Under the pieces are notes generated by a model. That model did no database searches, was not told the origin of the DNA, and saw only the letters and a program-made list of their open reading frames with translations. Made by a program: the position numbers and the translations under genes. From contig NZ_VFMO01000001.1 in the NCBI RefSeq assembly GCF_006715095.1, positions 3,348,001 through 3,412,000 of the forward strand: a stretch of 64,000 nt of DNA, read 5' to 3'. Below, one piece after another: positions 58,052-64,000 of the stretch. Position 1 is the first letter of the stretch; each line of letters starts with the position of its first letter. This stretch comes from Yimella lutea. Its GTDB lineage: Bacteria > Actinomycetota > Actinomycetes > Actinomycetales > Dermatophilaceae.

Positions 58052-59296
58052 GTGGAAGTGCCTGAGTTCGTTCCAGATTTGACCGCAGCCCTCGATCGAC
58101 GCCTCCAGCGGGTCGACGAAGACCTTGCCACGAACTACCCCGGGGACGCAACGACCAGGCAGCCGATCCATACCGTCTACGTGCCCGGCGACGTGTTCAC
58201 CGCAGACACGATTGCGCAATGGGGCGGGCAGGCGATCGACCTGCTCGACCGCTTCGCGCCCGACGCAGCGGCCCTGGCTGCCACCGTGGGTGTGTCCGGG
58301 GACGAGGTGGCCCCGGTCTACGACCGGATCCGAGAGAAGCTGCGCAGCAACCCGATCGAGGACTTCCGGGTCGACTTCGAGGACGGCTACGGCCGCCGAT
58401 CCGACGACGTCGAGGACGAACACCTGGGCGCCGCGATCGCCGCCCTGCGCACCAGCCTCGGCCGACCCGATCGTCCGCTGCTGTGGGGCATCCGGTTCAA
58501 GTGCTTCGAAGCCCCGACCCGCGCCCGAGGGGTGCGAACGCTGGCTGCCTTCATCGCTGCGATGGCCGACCGCGCGTCCGACGGACTGACGCTGACTCTG
58601 CCCAAGGTCACCTCGGTTGAGCAGGTCGAGGCGATGGTGGAAGCCTGTGACCGCATCGAGGACGAAGTGGACCTGCCCCGCGGCACGATCACCTTCGAGA
58701 TCCAGGTCGAGACCGCACAGGCCATCATGGCCGGCTCGGGAGCCGCGCCCCTCGCACCCATGATCCGCGCCGGCGAAGGGCGCGTCACCTCATTGCACTA
58801 CGGCACCTTCGACTACAGCGCGGGTCTCGGCATCGCCGCCGCGTACCAGTCGGCCGACCACCCTGCCGCCGACCATGCGAAGAACGTGATGCAGGTCAGC
58901 ACCGCGCAGACCGGCGTCCGGATGTCCGACGGATCGACGAATGTCGTGGCCTTCGGCGACGCCGACCAGGCGCACGCCACCTGGAAATTGCACTACGACC
59001 TGGTGGAGCGTTCGCTCGTCCGCGGCATCTATCAGGGCTGGGACATGCACCCCGGCCACCTGCCGACGCGTTACCTGGCCAACTACCTGTTCTTCCGCCG
59101 GGCGATGCCGGACGCGTGCAAACGCCTGTCGGCGTACATGGCCAAGACCGCCGGTGACGTGATGGACGAGCCCGCGACCGCCCGGATGCTCGCCATGGCG
59201 CTGCTGCGCGGCGTGCACTGCGGTGCGATCGACGAGCACGAGGTGCGCGAGGCCAGCGGCCTCACCCTCGACCAGCTGCTCGAACTCACCCGCTGA
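58052..59296 (+). CDS. DUF6986 family protein, HpcH/CitE aldolase-lyase-like
   Basis: A 414-residue protein. GTG 58052, behind AAGGAG, is chosen; an ATG at 57995 falls inside the operator. Motifs of the HpcH/CitE and malate synthase-like barrel: DFRVDFEDGYG (metal Asp/Glu), GIRFKCFEAPTRARG, LTLPKVTSVEQVEAMV, FEIQVETAQAIM and GRVTSLHYGTFDYSA. These suggest C-C bond cleavage or formation on a short oxo-acid. Its place before allantoinase suggests it handles glyoxylate or another product of ureide breakdown (inference). It is distinct from the classical malate synthase. Confidence 0.8.
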   Translation: MEVPEFVPDLTAALDRRLQRVDEDLATNYPGDATTRQPIHTVYVPGDVFTADTIAQWGGQAIDLLDRFAPDAAALAATVGVSGDEVAPVYDRIREKLRSNPIEDFRVDFEDGYGRRSDDVEDEHLGAAIAALRTSLGRPDRPLLWGIRFKCFEAPTRARGVRTLAAFIAAMADRASDGLTLTLPKVTSVEQVEAMVEACDRIEDEVDLPRGTITFEIQVETAQAIMAGSGAAPLAPMIRAGEGRVTSLHYGTFDYSAGLGIAAAYQSADHPAADHAKNVMQVSTAQTGVRMSDGSTNVVAFGDADQAHATWKLHYDLVERSLVRGIYQGWDMHPGHLPTRYLANYLFFRRAMPDACKRLSAYMAKTAGDVMDEPATARMLAMALLRGVHCGAIDEHEVREASGLTLDQLLELTR

Positions 59297-59317
59297 ACTG
59301 TCGACGAAGGAATCCTG

Positions 59318-60658
59318 ATGAGCAACAACGAATTCGACCTTGTCATTCGTGCTCGGCGCGCGCTCGTCGACGGCGAGCTGCAGGCGGTGGCCGTCGGCGT
59401 GCGCGAAGGAGTCGTCGCCGAGATCGCCGGGCTCGAGGAACTCTCGGCCATCGACGAGATCACGCTGCCGGACGAGCAGGTGCTGCTGCCGGGCATGATC
59501 GACACCCACGTCCACATCAACGACCCCGGCCGCTCGGACTGGGAAGGCTTCGAGACCGCCACCCGGGCAGCACTGAAGGGTGGCTACACGACGCTGGTCG
59601 ACATGCCGCTCAACAGCCTCCCCTCGACCGTGTCCGTCGAGGCCTTGGAGACGAAGAAGGAAGCCGCACAAGCGAACTGCTTCGTCGACATGGGCTTCTG
59701 GGGCGGTGCGATACCGGGCAACAAGGCCGACCTGGAGCCGCTGCACCGCGCCGGCGTGTTCGGGTTCAAGTGCTTCCTGGCCGACTCCGGTGTGCCGGAG
59801 TTCCCACCGTTGGACGCCGACCAGCTGAACGAGTACCTCGACGAGATCGCGCGCCTGGGCTCACTGATGATCATCCATGCCGAGGACCCGACGACGCTCG
59901 AATCCGCGCCGGTCGTGCCCGGCCGCGCCTACTCCGACTTCCTCGCCTCGCGACCGGACGCGTCCGAGGTGGAAGCGATCCGCGTCGTCATCGACGCTGT
60001 CCGCCGCTCCGGTGCGCGGGCACACATCCTGCACCTCAGTTCGGCCGAGGCGCTGCCGCTCATTCGCGAGGCCAAGCAGGAAGGTCTGCCGCTCACGGTC
60101 GAGACCTGCCCGCACTACCTGTCCTTCGACGCCGACACGATCCGTGAGGGTTCGACGGCGCACAAGTGCTGCCCGCCGATCCGCAGTCTGGACAACCAGG
60201 ACCGCCTCTGGGACGCACTGCGCGACGGCACGATCGACTGCATCGTCTCCGACCACTCCCCGTCCACCGCAGAGTTGAAGCAGATGGAGATCGGCGACTT
60301 CGCGACCGCCTGGGGCGGGGTCTCCTCCATCCAGGTCGCGTTCACCGCGGTCTGGACGGCGGCGCGGGCGCGCGGCTTCGAGCTCACCGACGTCGTCCGG
60401 TGGATGTGCGAGAGGCCGGCCGAGATCGTCCGGATGCAGGGCAAGGGGGCGATCGCCCTCGGCCACAGCGCCGACCTGATCGCGTACGCGCCCGACGAAC
60501 GATGGACCGTCGACGTCAACGAGCTCGAACACCGGAACAAGATCTCGGCCTACGACGGACTCGAGCTCAGCGGACGCACCCACACCACCTGGCTGCGTGG
60601 CGTGGCGGCGACGACCGATTCGGCGGACGGGCAGTTCCTGCGGCTCGGCGAGGGCTGA
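59318..60658 (+). CDS. allB: Allantoinase
   Basis: A 446-residue cyclic amidohydrolase that opens allantoin to allantoate. Metal-binding His pair in GMIDTHVHINDPGR, carboxylated Lys in FGFKCFLAD, His in MIIHAED, LHLSSAEALPL and Asp in VSDHSPST are all present. ATG 59318 lies 21 bp after the DUF6986 stop, with AAGGAATCC upstream. Third member of the presumed IclR regulon. Allantoate-degrading enzymes are not in the window. Confidence 0.94.
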   Translation: MSNNEFDLVIRARRALVDGELQAVAVGVREGVVAEIAGLEELSAIDEITLPDEQVLLPGMIDTHVHINDPGRSDWEGFETATRAALKGGYTTLVDMPLNSLPSTVSVEALETKKEAAQANCFVDMGFWGGAIPGNKADLEPLHRAGVFGFKCFLADSGVPEFPPLDADQLNEYLDEIARLGSLMIIHAEDPTTLESAPVVPGRAYSDFLASRPDASEVEAIRVVIDAVRRSGARAHILHLSSAEALPLIREAKQEGLPLTVETCPHYLSFDADTIREGSTAHKCCPPIRSLDNQDRLWDALRDGTIDCIVSDHSPSTAELKQMEIGDFATAWGGVSSIQVAFTAVWTAARARGFELTDVVRWMCERPAEIVRMQGKGAIALGHSADLIAYAPDERWTVDVNELEHRNKISAYDGLELSGRTHTTWLRGVAATTDSADGQFLRLGEG

Positions 60659-60669
60659 CCCCTCACGGT

Positions 60670-60707
60670 GTGCCATCGGGACGTTCGCCAGACTGTCCCG
60701 ATGGCAC
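60670..60707 (+). terminator. Terminator after allB
   Basis: Perfect 13-bp arms (60670-60682, 60695-60707) with a 12-nt loop. It overlaps a possible early ATG of the next gene, which argues for the later GTG start. Confidence 0.75.
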
Positions 60708-60727
60708 TGGACGAGGGAGGGGCGACC

Positions 60728-61417
60728 GTGCGTGAGGACCGGGGGGTGCGGCGCGCCTTCGTGCTGGCCACCATCGCTGCGATCGCCTACTCGGGTTGGA
60801 TACTCGCCCCGTTCCTGAACCCGGGCCACGACGAAATCCGTTCCTACGTCAGCGAACTCGCGGCGGCGAACGAACCCTTCGCATTGTTCTACCAAGCTCT
60901 GGACGCGACCGCGGGCACCGCTCTGGTCATCGCCTCCGTCCTCATTCTGCGCAGCAGCCGGTTCGACCGGCGGTTGTCGATGCCTTTCGTCCTGCTCGGC
61001 ATCTTCGGGTTCGTCACGATCATCGACGCGCTCCTGCCGCTCAGTTGTACCCCGACCTCGGACACGGTCTGCGCGATCGAGGAATCCCTCGGATTGGTGC
61101 CGATCGCGCACAAGATCCACACCGTCAGCAGTTCGGTCGCGGGCGTCGTCGCCGCCGGCTCGGTGCTGTGGACGATCGTGGTGCGTGCGCGCAACGCCGA
61201 TCTGACCCCGCTCGGCAGCGCGTCGACCGCACTCGGCCTGATCCATCTGGTCACACTCGGTTGGACGACACTCGAGGCCCTGGGCGTGTTCCACCTCGCG
61301 CTCGGCATCGCACAGCGCATCTCGCTCACGGCGCTGGTGCTGTGGTGGCTGATCCTGTTCACCGATCGCGTGCCCGGCGTGTCCGGAACGTCTCGGCGTA
61401 CGGTCCCGGCGCACTGA
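60728..61417 (+). CDS. DUF998 family membrane protein
   Basis: A 229-residue protein with about six membrane helices. Features typical of DUF998: an early extracytoplasmic loop FLNPGHDEIRSYVSELAAANEP and a central loop LPLSCTPTSDTVCAIEESLGL with two cysteines, then HKIHTVSSSVAGV. GTG 60728 follows GGGAGGGG. Function unknown. Confidence 0.8.
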   Translation: MREDRGVRRAFVLATIAAIAYSGWILAPFLNPGHDEIRSYVSELAAANEPFALFYQALDATAGTALVIASVLILRSSRFDRRLSMPFVLLGIFGFVTIIDALLPLSCTPTSDTVCAIEESLGLVPIAHKIHTVSSSVAGVVAAGSVLWTIVVRARNADLTPLGSASTALGLIHLVTLGWTTLEALGVFHLALGIAQRISLTALVLWWLILFTDRVPGVSGTSRRTVPAH

Positions 61418-61445
61418 CGCTGCCTGTGCGGCGTAGCGTGCGTCC

Positions 61446-62042
61446 GTGCTCGACTCGTACGTCACCGGCGTGCTGACCGGTCTCGGCCTCATCGTCGCCA
61501 TCGGCGCGCAGAACGCGTACGTGCTCCGTCAAGGCATCCACCGACAGCACGTCGCGATCGTCGTGGCGATCTGCGCACTCAGCGACGCGCTGCTGATCAT
61601 TCTCGGAGTCGCCGGTGTCGGTGCGCTGATCGCGGATCACCCGACTGCGCTCAACATCATGAAGTGGCTCGGCGCGGCCTACCTGGTGTGGTTCGCGATC
61701 ACGTCCTTCCGTTCTGCGCTGAAGCCACAGGCGTTGGAACTGTCCGGTCCGGTGAAGCGCTCCGGTGTCATCGCAACCACGTTGGCGCTGACCTACCTGA
61801 ATCCGCACGTGTACCTCGACACCGTGCTGATGCTCGGGAACATCGCCAATCAGCATGGTGCTGACGGACGTTGGTGGTTCGCAGCCGGTGCCGTCACCGG
61901 TTCGATCGTGTGGTTCAGCGCGCTGGGGTTCGGTGCGCGAGCGGTCGCGCCGGGGATGTCGAAGCCGTCGGTGTGGCGAGTGCTCGACGTGATCATCGGC
62001 TGCATGATGCTGCTGATCGCGGTGCTGCTCGTGCGTTCCTGA
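61446..62042 (+). CDS. LysE/ArgO family amino acid exporter
   Basis: A 198-residue exporter with six hydrophobic segments. It carries TGLGLIVAIGAQNAYVLRQGI, the LysE/ArgO signature, and TYLNPHVYLDTVLMLG. It expels arginine or lysine using the membrane potential. GTG 61446 has TAGCGT 6 nt upstream (leaderless style). No LysG-type activator is adjacent, unlike in corynebacteria. Confidence 0.92.
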   Translation: MLDSYVTGVLTGLGLIVAIGAQNAYVLRQGIHRQHVAIVVAICALSDALLIILGVAGVGALIADHPTALNIMKWLGAAYLVWFAITSFRSALKPQALELSGPVKRSGVIATTLALTYLNPHVYLDTVLMLGNIANQHGADGRWWFAAGAVTGSIVWFSALGFGARAVAPGMSKPSVWRVLDVIIGCMMLLIAVLLVRS

Positions 62043-62103
62043 GTACTCCACAGTCCCCCGCGTGGATCCGCCCGACCCGGTTCGCCATGCCAAGGTGTAG
62101 GCC

Positions 62104-62751
62104 ATGTTGACCGCGTTCGCCTTCGCCGGCCTCGGGCTGGTGCTCGGCGTCGGGTACCGCAAACAACTCCTCGCCGGACGCTGGCGCCGCGACGACGACC
62201 CGAGAGCGCTGCCTTCGTTCGGGTGGGTCCTCCTCGTGACACCGGTGGTCATGGGTTGGATCGGTCACCACGTGTCGATGCTGTCGTGGTGGGCGGTGCC
62301 CGCGTACGTCGTGCTTGCCGCACTCGGGGTGCTGCTGGCGGCGATCGACTCCGACGTCCACCGGTTGCCGGACAAGCTCACCCTGTGGCCGCTGCCCGTT
62401 CTCTCCGGTCTGCTCGTCATCGCCTCCGCCGGGCTCGATGACTGGTCGCGAGTGCTGCGTGCCGGAGCGTGCGGAGTGGCCGTGGCACTCGGGTTCCTGG
62501 TGCTCGCGCTCGCCGCACCGTCCGGGCTGGGACTCGGCGACGTGAAACTCGCCCTTCTGCTGAGCTTCACCCTCGGATGGCTCGGCGTCACCGCCGTGGC
62601 CACGTGGCTGTTCTTCGGTTTCCTCGCCGGCGGGCTCTGGGCGCTCGCATTGCTCGTCACTCGTCGAGCAACGCGCAAGACCTACATCGCCTTCGGGCCG
62701 CCATTGCTGCTCGGCGCCCTGCCCGCCATCCTCGGCGTGGTCACCTTGTGA
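62104..62751 (+). CDS. Prepilin peptidase-like (A24) membrane protease
   Basis: A 215-residue membrane aspartic protease. The two catalytic aspartates appear in AAIDSDVHRLPD and GLGLGDVKLALLL (GxGD). The N-terminal cysteine-rich methylase domain of full PilD is missing, as in TadV/CpaA-type enzymes of actinobacteria. It would process type IV or Tad pilins; none are in this window. Preceded by AAGGTG at ATG 62104. Confidence 0.88.
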   Translation: MLTAFAFAGLGLVLGVGYRKQLLAGRWRRDDDPRALPSFGWVLLVTPVVMGWIGHHVSMLSWWAVPAYVVLAALGVLLAAIDSDVHRLPDKLTLWPLPVLSGLLVIASAGLDDWSRVLRAGACGVAVALGFLVLALAAPSGLGLGDVKLALLLSFTLGWLGVTAVATWLFFGFLAGGLWALALLVTRRATRKTYIAFGPPLLLGALPAILGVVTL

Positions 62752-62771
62752 GAGCCGAGATTCGGATTCGG

Positions 62772-62844
62772 AGCCGGAGACAGGAGTCGAACCCGCGACA
62801 TCCTCATTACAAGTGAGGCGCTCTACCAACTGAGCTACACCGGC
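62772..62844 (-). tRNA. tRNA-Thr (TGT)
   Basis: 73 nt; acceptor GCCGGTG/CTCCGGC with a U-U mismatch at pair 6-67; anticodon stem CCTCA/TGAGG, loop CTTGTAA giving TGT; T-stem GCGGG/CCTGT with two wobbles. CCA is not encoded. Confidence 0.92.
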
Positions 62845-62959
62845 ACGTCTGCATGCGGCAGACCAGAGACGATCGTACCCGTTGTCGGACCCTCGTTTTC
62901 CGCGTCCCACCCGCGTAGCGCCGACACATGTGGAGGCCCACTGGCGCAAGCCCTGAACG

Positions 62960-63361
62960 TCACACCAACGACAGCCGCACCTTGCGGTCGGGGTTGTCGA
63001 CGTTCAGATCGACCAGGCAGATGCTCTGCCAGGTGCCGAGCATCAGTCGTCCGTCGATCACGGGCACCGTGGCGTAGGGCGGGATGAGCGCGGGCATCAC
63101 GTGTGAGCGACCGTGACCGCGACTGCCGTGCCGGTGCATCCACCGGTCGTCTGCCGGGAGCAGGTCACGCAACGCGGCGAGTAGATCATCGTCCGAACCG
63201 GCTCCGGTCTCGAGGATCGCGATGCCCGCGGTGGCGTGTGGGACGAAGACGTGCAGCAGTCCGTCCCCGCCGGTCTCGGCGACGAATGACTCGCATGCGC
63301 CGGTCAGGTCGAGCACCACTTCGGCACTGCCACTGTGTACGGAGATCTCTTGGGAAAGCAT
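62960..63361 (-). CDS. YjbQ family protein (UPF0047)
   Basis: A 133-residue protein. HVFVPHATAGIAILE, DDRWMHRHGSRGHGRSHVMPALI and GTWQSICLVD are the family blocks, with the histidine-rich middle likely binding metal. Weak thiamine phosphate synthase-like activity has been reported for homologues (recalled). ATG 63361 lacks a properly spaced Shine-Dalgarno site but has TACGGT 6 nt upstream. Confidence 0.92.
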   Translation of the reverse strand: MLSQEISVHSGSAEVVLDLTGACESFVAETGGDGLLHVFVPHATAGIAILETGAGSDDDLLAALRDLLPADDRWMHRHGSRGHGRSHVMPALIPPYATVPVIDGRLMLGTWQSICLVDLNVDNPDRKVRLSLV

Positions 63362-63417
63362 GCCTCCACCGTAGGCTCGGAACGCATCGCCGGCGCCTCG
63401 GCGAGCCACCTACAATG

Positions 63418-63433
63418 AGTTGACCGGTCAACT
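63418..63433. promoter_or_regulatory. Palindromic operator-like site in the yjbQ-thrE gap
   Basis: AGTTGACCGGTCAACT, a perfect 16-bp palindrome, lies between the divergent starts, with TACAAT (63411-63416) just upstream as a possible -10 box for thrE. No regulator gene is in view. Confidence 0.55.
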
Positions 63434-63448
63434 GGCACAGTGGGAATC

Positions 63449-64000
63449 GTGACCGAACGACCCCGCCGTGAAGTACCCGATCCTCGCCGCCGCCTGCCGA
63501 CGGCGGTCGATCCCAAGGACCTCGGACGACGGGCGCGACGGGCGATCGCCGGCGGGCAGCCGACTGTCCCGATCGGCCTGCGCGGCCAGGAGAGTGGACC
63601 CACCGACAGTCACACCCGACTCGTCATCGATCTCGGGCTGCGCGTCGGCGAAGCACTGCTGTCGACGGGGTCCAGCGCCGCCGACACCACGAACGCGGTA
63701 CTTCGCCTGACCCGTGCCTACGACGTCCGCTCACTGCATGTCGACATCACCTACACCTCGCTGATCGTGTCGCATCACCGCGGTGTGCTGCGCGATCCGA
63801 TCACCGTGATGCGGATCGTGCCGGTACTGCAACAGGACTTCACCCGGCTGGAACGTCTGCAACGCCTCGTGCGCGACGCCGAGGACGGAACGCTGGAGAT
63901 CACCGACGCGCACGATCGGCTCGATGAGATCACTTCGACCGAACATCCGTATTCGCGGTTCATCGTCACGCTCGCTTCGGCCATGCTCGGTGCCGCGATT
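63449..64000 (+). CDS. thrE: ThrE family threonine/serine exporter, 3'-truncated by the window
   Basis: The first 184 codons of an exporter, cut at the window end. After a charged N-terminus, LVIDLGLRVGEALLSTGSSAADTTNAVLRLTRAYDVRSLHVDITYTSLIV matches the cytosolic domain of ThrE, which has hydrolase-like conserved residues. The first membrane segment begins at RFIVTLASAMLGAA. It exports threonine and serine by proton exchange. GTG 63449 is used; no clear Shine-Dalgarno site is present. Confidence 0.88.
   Translation, partial: MTERPRREVPDPRRRLPTAVDPKDLGRRARRAIAGGQPTVPIGLRGQESGPTDSHTRLVIDLGLRVGEALLSTGSSAADTTNAVLRLTRAYDVRSLHVDITYTSLIVSHHRGVLRDPITVMRIVPVLQQDFTRLERLQRLVRDAEDGTLEITDAHDRLDEITSTEHPYSRFIVTLASAMLGAAI

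Noticed and set aside
58052-59296. Classical malate synthase
   Set aside because: Motifs and length fit the CitE/HpcH-like DUF6986 group better than malate synthase A or G.

Overview
This window is 64 kb of high-GC chromosomal DNA from an actinobacterium. I place it in Micrococcales, possibly near Dermacoccaceae; that is inferred from gene order and codon style, not from a search. Support comes from frequent GTG starts, GTGA/ATGA/TGATG stop-start overlaps, many starts preceded by a TAnnnT hexamer at 6-7 nt (leaderless style), and a conserved minus-strand backbone: yajQ homologue - tRNA-Tyr - tRNA-Thr - tRNA-Met - rpmG - hadA - hadB - murB - tRNA-Trp - secE - nusG - rplK - rplA.

Layout. 1-2.2 kb: a DUF3592-like membrane protein, then a decayed patch (terminase-like HTH protein, frameshifted HNH nuclease, truncated unknown ORF, and a start-less internal piece of glmU). 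2.2-7.4 kb: a membrane protein whose ribosome-binding site lies in a tandem repeat, a CaiB-type CoA transferase, an SPFH protein, an unusual tRNA-Gln, a VOC protein plus trans-aconitate methyltransferase, and a divergent MarR regulator with two operator-like palindromes. 7.5-14.2 kb: the ribosomal/transcription backbone with add facing murB. 14.3-26.3 kb: an accessory block sitting between tRNA-Thr and tRNA-Tyr, carrying a hydratase/FabG4/thiolase operon, a divergent TetR gene, an acyl-CoA oxidase-type enzyme, an AAA ATPase, two MFS exporters, a VOC protein and a YigZ protein.

26.5-36.3 kb: a lysine-type permease, the YajQ homologue, TetR plus an acyl-CoA dehydrogenase with a palindromic operator, fabG-maoC, a beta-lactamase-fold hydrolase with aminopeptidase N, and a frameshifted SpoU RNA methyltransferase. 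36.4-46.5 kb: an anchored 5'-nucleotidase, htpX/ung, an SGNH hydrolase, hemerythrin plus a large membrane-fused copper nitrite reductase-like protein, an HTTM-like membrane pair, and a Tat-exported polysaccharide deacetylase. 46.5-55.5 kb: threonine aldolase, an SDR and an acyl-CoA dehydrogenase, divergent from a DUF6421 plus SDR pair, then two tandem L,D-transpeptidases and a diacylglycerol kinase-like protein.

55.5-60.7 kb is a compact purine-breakdown locus: an NCS2 permease, an IclR regulator, a DUF6986 lyase-like protein and allantoinase, with a shared TTCC-N7-GGAA palindrome in front of both the permease and the DUF6986 gene. The window ends with a DUF998 protein, a LysE/ArgO exporter, a prepilin peptidase-like protein, tRNA-Thr(TGT), a YjbQ protein, and the 5' part of a ThrE exporter cut by the window edge. 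No CRISPR array, rRNA, intact prophage or insertion sequence was seen. The least explained items are the membrane-fused nitrite reductase locus, the DUF6421/SDR pair, the DUF6986 protein of the allantoin locus, and the glmU scar beside phage-like debris.
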